The position numbers and the translations under genes are program-made. The notes below the pieces were generated by a model, which was not told where the DNA came from, ran no database searches, and saw nothing but the letters and a program-made list of their open reading frames with translations. 64,000 nucleotides of DNA from Pseudomonas lalkuanensis. GTDB lineage: Bacteria > Pseudomonadota > Gammaproteobacteria > Pseudomonadales > Pseudomonadaceae. Below are positions 26,672-34,389 of the stretch, in pieces. The DNA lies in the NCBI RefSeq assembly GCF_008807375.1, contig NZ_CP043311.1, forward strand, positions 3,762,001 through 3,826,000. The letters run 5' to 3'. Within the stretch, counting starts at the first letter, position 1; every line of letters begins with the position of its first letter.

Positions 26672-26846
26672 GTCGCCTCCCATCTCGCCCTGGATGGTTG
26701 GCGAACCACTTATTGACATGAAGGACCTAAAGAGTTGAATCTCAACCTCTAATGCCTACACACGACTTAAACAGCTAGGGAATCACCTCTGCAGGATGCA
26801 GCCCGCTTCAATCCCCCCTTTCATTTTCAGACCATTCGAGGATCAC

Positions 26847-27860
26847 ATGAGCCTGCGAAAGATCATTCTCGTGCCATTTCTGCCCCTGGCTCTGGTCGGA
26901 TGCAACGACGCCATCGATACCGTCAAGAATGGTCGAATGAAAATCAACGATCAATACACCGTCGACCAAGCATTCAGTAATCGAAGCATTTGCGACAGCG
27001 TCGATTGGAACGTCATCACCGATGATAGAAACAGAGAGCTCGTCCAGTACAAATGCCATATCACCGGCATCGAGTCGTACTACGAACGGGAAAAACAACG
27101 CACCCGGGAGAACTTACTCAGCGGCTTCGATATGGAAAGACGTGCTGCTCAAGTCCACTTGGAACCGGCACGCATGGAGGTGGAGGCAGCCGAAAACGCG
27201 CTGAATAAACCACGTCCCACCAGCAGTGTCTCCTTGGACAGCGACCAGCTCAATGAGCTGCTGGCCCAGGAGGCCTTGCTCACCGAAAATCCCCCTTCAC
27301 GATCGCTTCAGAACTACACCGGCAGCCCAGAGGTTGCTGAAGCCGCGCAGCGCTACTTCCTCAGCTACGTGCGTGACCCAGCCTCCCCTCAATTCGCCGC
27401 GCACAAGCAGAACGAACGGGAGCTGCTTCAGACCATGGAGGCCGCACGCGCCAAGGTGCAAGCCGATATTGACGAAGAACGCGCTCGCCTGAGCGAAGTC
27501 CAGAACGCTCGAGGGCAAGAATCTGTGGCTTATGCTCAGCAGCGCCTGGATCGGGCAAAAGAGCTTTATGAAAACCTGCAAAACTCCGTTGCCACAAAGC
27601 TTGAAGAGCTGGATGCCCAGCACGCTGCCAAGCTGAAGCAATTTGACGATGCCGCCACCATAGAGTCAGTGGCCGAGGTCTTTCAGTGGGTCGTAAAGGG
27701 AGAAGAGATCGAGCTCGTTTGGTCGGGACTGGAAGGCACCTACAGCGACGGGCAGGTCAATACGTTCGGCCATATCAATCGGCTCGGGAGCCTACAGGAC
27801 GTCTACCGCAATAGCGCGGAAACCTATTCAGATCTGCGCCAAAAAGCGCCACTGATGTAG
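26847..27860 (+). CDS. Coiled-coil lipoprotein
   Basis: 337 residues from ATG 26847, which gives a clean lipoprotein signal (SLRKIILVPFLPLALVGC, lipobox LVGC). The mature part begins with a short Cys-containing domain (SICDSVDW, QYKCHITG) and then has long charged helices with heptads (about residues 85-290). It ends in a small beta-rich region. It is followed 8 bases on by a second secreted-protein gene, so the two probably act together at the envelope. No known family. Confidence 0.75.
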   Translation: MSLRKIILVPFLPLALVGCNDAIDTVKNGRMKINDQYTVDQAFSNRSICDSVDWNVITDDRNRELVQYKCHITGIESYYEREKQRTRENLLSGFDMERRAAQVHLEPARMEVEAAENALNKPRPTSSVSLDSDQLNELLAQEALLTENPPSRSLQNYTGSPEVAEAAQRYFLSYVRDPASPQFAAHKQNERELLQTMEAARAKVQADIDEERARLSEVQNARGQESVAYAQQRLDRAKELYENLQNSVATKLEELDAQHAAKLKQFDDAATIESVAEVFQWVVKGEEIELVWSGLEGTYSDGQVNTFGHINRLGSLQDVYRNSAETYSDLRQKAPLM

Positions 27861-27868
27861 GCATGCTC

Positions 27869-28336
27869 ATGAAGCTCCTGACAACACTCATCCCTGTATT
27901 GCTACTGGCGTCATCGATCAACGCGCAGGCCAATACCTATTGCGACTCCAGACGATCCGCCCATGAGGTTGAGACCTGCTATCGACAATCTCTGACGGCG
28001 CTCAAGAGAGCTGTCGACAAAGGCCTCAACAAAATCATGAGCAGCCCGAACTACAGCGAGGCAACCAAGCAGAACGTCCTGCAGGAGCAGCAAGCCTGGG
28101 AGCAGAGAGTCCAAGCCAGCTGCCAGAATTACGCTTGCGTTGAATATCAATTCCAGGGCCGGCTGCTTCAGCTGGGTCGATTGAAAGAAGACCCAGCACC
28201 AACCGAAGTGGATGCCGAAGCGTGCTTGGATGCCTGGATCGATGCCTATCGACAAGAAGAAGGAGACGAAGTCGCGATCATCCACGACCAGATCACCGAA
28301 TGGCAGCAATGGTGCAGTGAAGGCCGCTTGCCCTGA
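27869..28336 (+). CDS. LprI/DUF1311-like secreted protein
   Basis: 155 residues with a signal peptide (LLTTLIPVLLLASSINAQA). The mature protein has the spaced Cys and Trp pattern of lysozyme-inhibitor LprI-like proteins: YCDSRRSAHEVETCY, then a helix, then QQAWEQRVQASC, and a final CLDAWID. ATG 27869 is chosen over 27863 because AGG lies 7 bases before it. The periplasm is the likely location. It is cotranscribed with the lipoprotein and ends before a strong terminator. Confidence 0.7.
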   Translation: MKLLTTLIPVLLLASSINAQANTYCDSRRSAHEVETCYRQSLTALKRAVDKGLNKIMSSPNYSEATKQNVLQEQQAWEQRVQASCQNYACVEYQFQGRLLQLGRLKEDPAPTEVDAEACLDAWIDAYRQEEGDEVAIIHDQITEWQQWCSEGRLP

Positions 28337-28386
28337 TGACCTACTGACATAGCTGACCAGAAATACCGGTTCAGCGTCCCCCCCTC

Positions 28387-28423
28387 AAACCGCCAGATCA
28401 GTCGATGGTCTGGCGGTTTTTTT
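28387..28423 (+). terminator. Intrinsic terminator after the LprI-like gene
   Basis: AAACCGCCAGA and TCTGGCGGTTT form an 11-bp stem followed by a run of seven T. Strong rho-independent terminator closing the lipoprotein operon. Confidence 0.85.
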
Positions 28424-28460
28424 ATGCCCCTGTGTGCAAACACAGCCGTATGGAGGTCCT

Positions 28461-28955
28461 ATGACTGCCAAGTTTAAAGCCGGCGAGTCCGCTGGCACCT
28501 ATATCGCCGATGCACCTGTGACCGAAGCCGATATCGTGCAGATGGCACAACGCCTAGCCAGCAAGCGGCTGCGTAAAGGCCAGGCCTTGCATCAACCCAA
28601 GGAAGTCTTTAGCTATCTGCAGATCCTGCTGCAGGGCTATGAACACGAGGTATTTGCACTGCTACTGCTGGACTGCAAACACCGTGTCATTCGATTCGAG
28701 GAGCTGTTCCGCGGCACCCTGGATGGTGCCAGCGTCTACCCACGGGAGGTCGTCAAGGTTGCGCTGGAGCACAACGCTGCAGCAATGGTGATGGTGCATA
28801 ACCACCCTTCCGGCGATCCTGAACCCAGCCAGGCAGACCGTGTGCTGACCAGTAGACTCAAACAGGCTCTAGAGATGGTGGGCGTACGCACGCTCGACCA
28901 CATTGTTGTGGGTGCTGAAGGCTGCGTATCGCTCGCCGAACAGGGATACCTGTGA
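28461..28955 (+). CDS. RadC-family JAB-domain protein
   Basis: 164 residues from ATG 28461, directly preceded by GGAGGTCCT. It has the JAMM metal motif HNHPSGDPEPSQAD, with the upstream Glu in RFEELFRGTLDG, and lacks the helix-hairpin-helix of chromosomal RadC. This short form is the one common on mobile elements and cryptic prophages (YeeS/YkfG-like). Its biochemical role is unclear; DNA repair has not been confirmed for the family. Confidence 0.9.
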   Translation: MTAKFKAGESAGTYIADAPVTEADIVQMAQRLASKRLRKGQALHQPKEVFSYLQILLQGYEHEVFALLLLDCKHRVIRFEELFRGTLDGASVYPREVVKVALEHNAAAMVMVHNHPSGDPEPSQADRVLTSRLKQALEMVGVRTLDHIVVGAEGCVSLAEQGYL

Positions 28956-29067
28956 AACTGCGACGGGTCTTCCTTGAAGACACACATCGAGATTGATCAT
29001 CACCGGATAGATCCAGCGTGGGCAGCGTAGCAGCTGCCCACGTCGATCCATGCCCGATATTTTTTTA

Positions 29068-29103
29068 CCAAGGCCAAGGCCAAGGTCAAGGTCAAGGTCA
29101 AGG
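29068..29103. repeat. Six tandem copies of a CAAGG hexamer
   Basis: Three CCAAGG units are followed by three TCAAGG units with no interruption, just after a run of seven T. The array is in the 205-base gap between the RadC and AlpA genes. It may vary in copy number by slippage or be a binding array. Confidence 0.85.
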
Positions 29104-29162
29104 AGCCTTCTACACCTGCAGACGGGCGCGATGACAACCCCATCTGCGATTGCATCGTAGGG

Positions 29163-29357
29163 TTACAGAGATGCCTGGCCATCTCGCTCCCGAAGCCGAG
29201 CCAGAATCCATTCCTGCACCTCGGACTCAACCCACGCTACAGCCTTGCCTCCCAATGCAACCGAGCTTGGGAAGCTCCCCTCCTTCATGACCTTGTAGAC
29301 AGTAGAACGGCCAAGACCGGTCAGTCGCATCACTTCTTTCAGTCGAATCAGCCTCAT
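29163..29357 (-). CDS. AlpA-family excision regulator
   Basis: 64 residues from ATG 29355-29357 with GGAG nine bases before. It has the AlpA/MerR-like HTH RLKEVMRLTGLGRSTVYKVM followed by the typical GGKAVAWVESEVQEWI. AlpA proteins activate integrase or excision genes of cryptic prophages and satellites. Here it follows the YagK-like gene in the same direction (35-base gap). Confidence 0.9.
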   Translation of the reverse strand: MRLIRLKEVMRLTGLGRSTVYKVMKEGSFPSSVALGGKAVAWVESEVQEWILARLRERDGQASL

Positions 29358-29391
29358 GGTCGGCACTCCGATAGTTAGTCCATGAGATGGC

Positions 29392-30069
29392 TCAGGGCTG
29401 TGCGGTTTGAAGACGGCTAAGCTGGCTCATGCCAAAGTTACGCTGCCCGTCCCCATACACCTTGCTCTTCTTTTTGGCGAAATAGCTCAGGCGATAGAAG
29501 ACCGCACGAAACTGTTTCTCGAAGTCCTTATGCTGGACCTGTAGAGGCGATACAGGTTGGGGCGCGAATAGAACACCCTTCATGGCGATCGTCCAATCCA
29601 GACCCAGTGCCACCCCCCAGGCTTTGAAGATGCGACCAGCAAGCATTTGGTCATAACTGCAATCATCTGACTGTAAATTCGTATAATCACCCAGGGAAAA
29701 ATAAGCATCACGGCTAAGCATTAGCGCCAGGTGATAATGCGGACTTCTAGAACTCTCCCACTCGCGCACCCAGACATAGCGGAGCATCGGGTTGTACGCT
29801 CTCTTCCCTGCTGCAGTCTTGATAGACTGAGCATGAGCAAGCTGGCTTTTGAGGGATTCGATGAAGTCGGTTATTGCCCGCTGGGGCATAACACATCCCT
29901 CGGGCACATGAAGATCTAACCGAATCACTGTCCACCGTGGGTGGATCATCACAATATCTGAGAGCAAGGAGTGGATGCTCATCAGATAGTCAAACTTAAT
30001 TTCATGGGGTAGCAATTGGACAGAAAGCCCTTGCCATTGCGTCGAGCCAAGTGGTGGTTGATAGTACAT
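29392..30069 (-). CDS. YagK/YfjJ C-terminal-domain protein (inovirus Gp2-like replication protein)
   Basis: 225 residues. The core matches the YagK/YfjJ C-terminal domain (inovirus Gp2 family): VIRLDLHVPEG near residue 50, VWVREWESSRSPHYHLALMLSRDAY with an H-x-H pair near 130-136, and a C-terminal RLSYFAKKKSKV. The H-x-H plus a later Tyr recalls HUH replication initiators, so a role in starting element replication is plausible but not shown. The ribosome site (AGGA) of its ATG is buried in the 3' arm of a perfect 15-bp hairpin at 30070-30105. Confidence 0.8.
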   Translation of the reverse strand: MYYQPPLGSTQWQGLSVQLLPHEIKFDYLMSIHSLLSDIVMIHPRWTVIRLDLHVPEGCVMPQRAITDFIESLKSQLAHAQSIKTAAGKRAYNPMLRYVWVREWESSRSPHYHLALMLSRDAYFSLGDYTNLQSDDCSYDQMLAGRIFKAWGVALGLDWTIAMKGVLFAPQPVSPLQVQHKDFEKQFRAVFYRLSYFAKKKSKVYGDGQRNFGMSQLSRLQTAQP

Positions 30070-30105
30070 GGGTAGTTCCTATGATGATTTTCATAGGAAC
30101 TACCC
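30070..30105 (-). promoter_or_regulatory. Perfect 15-bp hairpin occluding the YagK-like ribosome site
   Basis: GGGTAGTTCCTATGA and TCATAGGAACTACCC are exact inverse complements around a 6-base loop. On the minus-strand transcript the 3' arm contains AGGA at the right distance and ends immediately before the start codon. It could switch translation, or be the nick-site hairpin of a replication origin for the H-x-H protein it precedes. Confidence 0.8.
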
Positions 30106-30243
30106 TGATCGGTAAACATTCACACACTCACGCCTAACAGCACTCACTACACACAGGACACACAGGACACACCTAGACTAACACTAAGACTAAACGACCT
30201 AGCATCTAATAATAATATTAACTAACCAACACAATAACAGTGC
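30106..30243. other. G-depleted, repeat-rich leader tract
   Basis: About 138 bases between two minus-strand genes that are very poor in G on the plus strand, especially 30140-30235. There are short direct repeats (ACACAGGACACACAGGACAC) and an AT-rich patch (AATAATAATATTAA). No coding potential. It may be an origin or unwinding element for the adjacent replication-like gene. Confidence 0.45.
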
Positions 30244-31545
30244 TCAACGATCAGTCTTTAGCCGCAGTTGATCAGGTAAATCAAGCAGACCTTGTTGGTG
30301 TCGGGCCATCAAATGCGCTCCGAACTTATCCCCTGCATCGCTGTCATCAGTGACAAGGTCAAGGCGCATCTTGCATGCCTCACCCTCACCCACGAGGTAG
30401 CAAACCATATTCCGACTCCCTCGCCCAAGCTCCTTAGAACGAGGAACAAAGGAAAGTAGTTTCTTTAGATCGCCAACCATGACAATTGAAATTTCCTCCG
30501 CAAGAACATGTAACACGTGAGACCTGGCATCAAGACCACGTAAATCCATATCCTCAATGGCTCTGTGGTACGAGCCATGACCTTGCACCGGCATTCGTAA
30601 TAGCCTTAACAACGCCGACTGCACTCTAGGATAAAGAATGTTTGCATTCAAAAAATCACTTCCACCACCGGAGAACGCATGTGAGATAGCAGCGCAGCAC
30701 TGATGGAAAACAAAGTTACGACTGGCCGAATCATTTAATAGCTCAAGCAACTCAGCCCTGACACCGACCTCGATTTCACTCACTTTCAACGCTCGACTAT
30801 TAACAAGCCGCATCAGCTCCCTGGCGCTGAACTGATCCTCCCTTCCTGCAAACCACCCCAACACCCCCGTCAAATCAACCTGCCATGTATAGGCTCTAGG
30901 CCAACACGACAGCACTGCAGGCCCCAACAGAAAGTAAGTCTTGGTCTTGTCCTTTGCCCCGCGAGAAGCAAACGCTGCACCAGACACTACGAGCATCTTC
31001 TTTTGCTCGAGCCTACGAACGATCTCATAAAAAGTAGAAGGATCGACACTGGCCAACCTTGCTAAACGTGAAACACTCCAGCCATCAAGCACGCACAAAC
31101 CCGGGCACGGGAGCAAACCCCACAGGATCGCCAAGAGAGCTCTTTCTGATATCGAAAGATCGCTAAACACAGGATCATCTGAACCCAGCAAGCGAATCAG
31201 CCAAGGCGCGTGAAAATCTCTCGGTGACGGTGAGAGCACTACTTCTTTCAAGGCCGGTGCAAGGCTGTAGATTGTTCTAGGCCTCCCGCTGGTTAGCTCC
31301 CGCCCCTCTATGAGTACACCCTGATCAACCAGGGCCTTTAAGCTTCGACTCAACGCGCCCTTGCTAAAGCCAGTGCCGTTGGCAAGACGCTGTACTCCGC
31401 CTACCCCGGCCTGATACGACACCCCTAGACCATATAACTCAACCAGTCTGAAAAGAAGGACGCGCGACCTAAGCGAAAGCGCCTTTCTGCAAGCGAAGGC
31501 ACGACACGCTATGTACATCAGAGATACTTTATCCTCGTTTCCCAC
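30244..31545 (-). CDS. Double winged-helix protein of the mobile element
   Basis: 433 residues from GTG 31543-31545, chosen because GAGG lies eight bases upstream; the frame stays open to 31581. Two separate winged-helix regions are visible. The first (VQRLANGTGFSKGALSRSLK, wing VLIEGRELTSGRPRTIY) and the second (WSVSRLARLASVDPSTFYEI, wing MLVVSG) are both MarR/GntR-like. The C-terminal half is helical without motif. This arrangement recalls replication-initiator or element-control proteins, but no family is recognised. It diverges from the MatP-like gene across two palindromes. Confidence 0.65.
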   Translation of the reverse strand: MGNEDKVSLMYIACRAFACRKALSLRSRVLLFRLVELYGLGVSYQAGVGGVQRLANGTGFSKGALSRSLKALVDQGVLIEGRELTSGRPRTIYSLAPALKEVVLSPSPRDFHAPWLIRLLGSDDPVFSDLSISERALLAILWGLLPCPGLCVLDGWSVSRLARLASVDPSTFYEIVRRLEQKKMLVVSGAAFASRGAKDKTKTYFLLGPAVLSCWPRAYTWQVDLTGVLGWFAGREDQFSARELMRLVNSRALKVSEIEVGVRAELLELLNDSASRNFVFHQCCAAISHAFSGGGSDFLNANILYPRVQSALLRLLRMPVQGHGSYHRAIEDMDLRGLDARSHVLHVLAEEISIVMVGDLKKLLSFVPRSKELGRGSRNMVCYLVGEGEACKMRLDLVTDDSDAGDKFGAHLMARHQQGLLDLPDQLRLKTDR

Positions 31546-31574
31546 CCCATACACCTCGGAATAAAAACCATGTA

Positions 31575-31610
31575 ATATCACGCGTGATATCTAATAAAAT
31601 CACATGTGAT
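31575..31610. promoter_or_regulatory. Twin palindromic operators 22 bp apart
   Basis: A 16-bp perfect palindrome, ATATCACGCGTGATAT (31575-31590), and a 12-bp perfect palindrome, ATCACATGTGAT (31599-31610), share the ATCAC-N2-GTGAT half-sites. Their centres are 22 bases apart, two helical turns, so two dimers would bind the same DNA face. They fill the gap between two divergent genes, just before the MatP-like start, suggesting autoregulation. Confidence 0.75.
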
Positions 31611-31613
31611 CGC

Positions 31614-32246
31614 ATGAAAAAAAAGCAATCTCGAAGCGACTGGTTCCACAAAGACCCTCGAATCCAAGACTGGTTGAAAAGCACGACTATTCCCTGGGCA
31701 TGCGATGAATATGCTTTTCTGACATATCTGAATCATAGAACAGAGGATGAACTCAAGAAAATAAAGCAGCGCTGGAATTCATACACTCATAGATCGACAA
31801 GGAAATCCCTCAGCTGCGACATTTCACCAGCAACCTTTAGTACGCTTAAAAAAATACAAGGGAAGCGTGGCCTAACTGAAACCATTGAAGAAATAATCAA
31901 TATTAACTACGAAGCAAAAAAGCACTACAAAATTTTTTTTGAAGAAAAGCTCAAAAGCAGACAATCTAAAAAACATATCGGCATTTCACGTGAGCTACAT
32001 AATTTCAGCACCACTCTCGAGAAGATTGCAGCCCACCGATCAGAGCTCTCTAAACTGGAAGTAAAAATAGAAGAACAAGAAAACCAGATAGCCACGCTTA
32101 GGCTTATAGCTCTCACCTTGGCGGAAAAGATACTAAACAAAGGAATATCATTAGACTTGAGCATTACAGAGCACTTAAACAAAATTCTACAACCATCAAG
32201 CTTTGAGACTTATGATATTCCTAGCGACAAAAATCAGATGGAATAA
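31614..32246 (+). CDS. MatP-like ribbon-helix-helix protein
   Basis: 210 residues from ATG 31614 (a GTG at 31584 would read through the operators). A ribbon-helix-helix at about residues 57-92 (RKSLSCDISPATFSTL, then IQGKRGLTETIEEIIN) closely follows the pattern of the Ter-macrodomain protein MatP (basic RKS strand, helix, G-K/R-x-L-S/T-E-T-I). The N-terminus is helical, and the C-terminal third has coiled-coil heptads (KLEVKIEEQENQIATL). AT-rich codon use differs from the island around it, a sign of separate transfer. MatP organises the chromosome terminus and dimerises through its coil; a mobile version might organise or hide element DNA. The RHH call is good; MatP kinship is inferred by eye. 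Confidence 0.65.
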   Translation: MKKKQSRSDWFHKDPRIQDWLKSTTIPWACDEYAFLTYLNHRTEDELKKIKQRWNSYTHRSTRKSLSCDISPATFSTLKKIQGKRGLTETIEEIININYEAKKHYKIFFEEKLKSRQSKKHIGISRELHNFSTTLEKIAAHRSELSKLEVKIEEQENQIATLRLIALTLAEKILNKGISLDLSITEHLNKILQPSSFETYDIPSDKNQME

Positions 32247-32526
32247 ATACGGACAGCCCAGCAATTAGCGTCGAGCACATAAGTCCCGCCTGCACCATGC
32301 TGCTATTCGAATCCCCCCCTAATTTCGCAGAAACCTTCGAGCGCTCGAATTTAGCTAAAGCAGTCGCTCGTCGGTGGCCGCTTTCGGCAGCGGAAGCAGT
32401 CATTTCTTTTTCAGAAATCAAAGTCAATTCATTCGGATTAAAAATCCATCACATGGCTCCGGCCCCAAAGCCAGTTGCTACTCATATCGGGGGAGACATC
32501 GCGTTCCATGAAGTACTCGCTGCAGT

Positions 32527-32595
32527 GCATAACGTTTGATATGAACTGTATGACCCATCTTGCCGAGGCATGTCAGCTCGATGGAAGGGTTAGAG
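32527..32595 (-). repeat. attC-like site 3' of the UDG gene
   Basis: Read on the minus strand: the R'' box CTCTAAC overlaps the UDG stop codon (TAA at 32590-32592), and the site ends in AAACGTTATGC, close to the GTTRRRY core. Inner arms ATCGAGCTG and CAGTTCAT pair with one bulged base, as in integron attC sites. Weakest of the three. Confidence 0.5.
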
Positions 32596-33252
32596 ATCAC
32601 TCAGACCCAGTTCGATAAGTGATTGAGCCAAGAGTGCCTTTGACTCTTGATCATGATCGGGGTACCGAGAGCGTGCACCATTTGCACTTCCCGCAGGATG
32701 AATCATCGGAAGCACAAGCATCGAATGCCATTGAAACCGGCGACCGACCATGTGTGGAAGCTTTACGTCCCTCGGGCGCTCTATGCCAATCTCACGCAAG
32801 CAGAATCCGGGCTCTGCCGCTTCTTGCATTGATAGAAATGCCGTCCACGAAAGGCCGCCAAGGCAGACGAGAAGCTTTGGCCTTACAAGTGCAAGCTGCT
32901 GCTCTAGGAATGGCTGGCAATTCTTCACTTCGGCTGCGGTTGGCATCCGGTCTGTTGATGAGCCAGGCCGACGACCAGGGAAGCACTTGGTGACAGAGGT
33001 TTGATAGACGGTGCGTTCGAAGTTCGAAAGACCGCACGCTGTAAATTGGGCTTTGATGGATTTTCCGGCGTCCCCTTGAAATGGGGCTCGCCGCTCGTAC
33101 TCAGTCTTTCCAGGAGCTTGGCCTAGCAGAAAGATTGGGTAGCCAGTCCCACCACTGAAGATTGGACGGGGTTCGACACCGAATTTGGTTAGTGTTCTCT
33201 CGCACTTGCGACAGACTTTTATACATTCTTCCAAGCTTGAAAGAGTCACCAT
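32590..33252 (-). CDS. Family 4-like Fe-S uracil-DNA glycosylase
   Basis: 220 residues of the UDG superfamily. Four Cys in the family-4 iron-sulfur pattern (C14-x2-C17, C90, C112 within KCFPGRRP and KNCQPFL). Motif 1 is GQAPGKTEYERRAPF at residues 44-58, and motif 2 MIHPAGSAN near 185 carries the catalytic-site His and Asn-side loop. The enzyme removes uracil (or other deaminated bases) from DNA. A chromosomal copy is expected elsewhere, so this one is an extra accessory UDG. Its stop codon lies inside an attC-like site, which marks it as an integron cassette gene; phage with modified or uracil DNA could be its target, which is inference. Confidence 0.82.
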   Translation of the reverse strand: MVTLSSLEECIKVCRKCERTLTKFGVEPRPIFSGGTGYPIFLLGQAPGKTEYERRAPFQGDAGKSIKAQFTACGLSNFERTVYQTSVTKCFPGRRPGSSTDRMPTAAEVKNCQPFLEQQLALVRPKLLVCLGGLSWTAFLSMQEAAEPGFCLREIGIERPRDVKLPHMVGRRFQWHSMLVLPMIHPAGSANGARSRYPDHDQESKALLAQSLIELGLSDL

Positions 33253-33582
33253 TTCGCCCTCGATCTCTCACTATAAAAAGACACCAAACGGTGTGTCTAA
33301 ACACCCTACTTGGTGGATAACTTTCTCTTGTAGGTGGCAGCGAAAGCTCTAGCGTGTGCATTGAGCACAGACGCTGAAGTTATGCACCAATCTGACAAGT
33401 CATTTTCCAGCATCCTAGCCTAATGGCAGGCTCGCTTGCGAATGGGGACGAGTCAATGAGTCAGTAATTGGCCGCCGTGGACGTTCATGACAGGCAGCTT
33501 CTGGCCGCACGTTGCCGATGGCCGCAGACTGGAACTGGCCGGCTCTCGCCCTTCGCCAAAGTCAGCTACCGGCCAAAGCGGA
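33253..33582. other. Leader region of the UDG cassette
   Basis: 330 bases without a supported gene. It holds a short stem with a T-run on the minus strand near 33280-33300 (ACACC-GTTT-GGTGT then CTTTTT), which may be a terminator or leader hairpin. From 33480 to 33580 runs relic DNA (GGCAGCTTCTGGCCGCA, TACCGGCCAAAGCGGACA) of a kind widespread in Pseudomonas accessory regions. Confidence 0.4.
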
Positions 33583-33645
33583 CACTAACGTTTGTACTCA
33601 GGGCCGGCCCTTCAGGACTGTCGCGCCTGCAGCGAATTGTTAGCC
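33583..33645 (-). repeat. attC site between cassette genes
   Basis: Read on the minus strand: R'' GGCTAAC overlaps the TAA stop of the 217-residue gene. Then AATTCGCTGCAGG, a GGGCCGGCCC central stem, GAGTACAAAC and R' GTTAGTG. The outer cores and the L''/L' arms with one extrahelical base match integron attC sites; length 63 bases. Confidence 0.75.
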
Positions 33646-34293
33646 ACTGCCAGGCCAACCACAAAGGGCGTCAAATTCAGCATACGTTTCTGTAGACTCC
33701 TTGATTGCCTGACCTAGAGGCATGAGCAAGCGGTCAAGCTCAGACTTATTTGCTCCCCCGCTAGCCGCAATCAGGTCATTAACGTATTTGACGAATATTG
33801 TGTAGCAATCAACTGCGCTCTTTCCTGTGCCAGATTGCTTCCACTTGTTTTTCTTGTCGAAAAGTAGCGACTTGCACTTCTGCCTCTCGTCGGCGGTCAA
33901 TTTTCCGAAGACAGCCCAAAGCGACCTGATTGCGTGCTGGTCATAAATCGGATTGTTCTTGTCTCTCAGATGCATTGCAAAGGCATAGAACACCACATCG
34001 GTCTTGGTTGGCACTGGCTGCTCTGCAGCATAGGTCTCACAGAACCTCTTGTATGCCTTCCATCTTCCTAATTTCCACAAAAGAGCCTCTGCAAGGTCTT
34101 GTGGAGAATCCGAGATATTGTTCGAGAAATTTTCCGTGCCTACGAGCGGGGGGAATCTATCTTCGTTGTATTGATAACCAAGATTTTCTAGTTCTTTTAT
34201 TGCTCCCTCAATTGAGGCCTTGTCTAAACCGTCCTCAAGAATCTTCTTCTGAAGACTGGCAATGAGTTTTCCCAGAGGGCTTTCTTTGGTCAT
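33640..34293 (-). CDS. Hypothetical protein encoded by an integron-type cassette
   Basis: 217 residues, soluble and helical, no domain recognised; Trp/Tyr/Phe-containing helices around residues 70-150 (LLWKLGRWKAYKRF, DVVFYAFAMHL) and a KKNKWKQSGTGKSA loop. The gene lies exactly between two attC-like sites, with its stop inside the second one and its start 22 bases after the first, the compact layout of a gene cassette. Such genes are often expressed from an upstream promoter and serve phage defence or stress; function here unknown. Confidence 0.7.
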   Translation of the reverse strand: MTKESPLGKLIASLQKKILEDGLDKASIEGAIKELENLGYQYNEDRFPPLVGTENFSNNISDSPQDLAEALLWKLGRWKAYKRFCETYAAEQPVPTKTDVVFYAFAMHLRDKNNPIYDQHAIRSLWAVFGKLTADERQKCKSLLFDKKNKWKQSGTGKSAVDCYTIFVKYVNDLIAASGGANKSELDRLLMPLGQAIKESTETYAEFDALCGWPGSG

Positions 34294-34314
34294 CTGCGAA
34301 GTCTCGACTGCAGT

Positions 34315-34389
34315 GGCTAAGTTTGGTTAAAGGCCGGCCTTTAGCCCGCCCCAGTGAGCGGAGCGAGCGATTTGAACCATTTGTTATAT
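34315..34389 (-). repeat. attC site after the DUF5677 gene
   Basis: Read on the minus strand: R'' ATATAAC overlaps the TAA stop at 34384-34386. L'' TGGTTCAAA pairs with L' TTTAACCA with a single extrahelical C, a hallmark of attC. A GCTCGCTCCGCTCACTGGGGCGGG centre follows (two halves), and R' is CTTAGCC, one base off GTTAGCC. Length 75 bases. Confidence 0.75.

Noticed and set aside
29068-29103. Possible CRISPR-like repeat
   Set aside because: Units are only 6 bases with no spacers; simple tandem repeat.
32247-32526. Short frames on both strands left of the UDG gene
   Set aside because: No domain on either strand and overlapping each other; may be eroded cassette DNA but nothing supports a gene.
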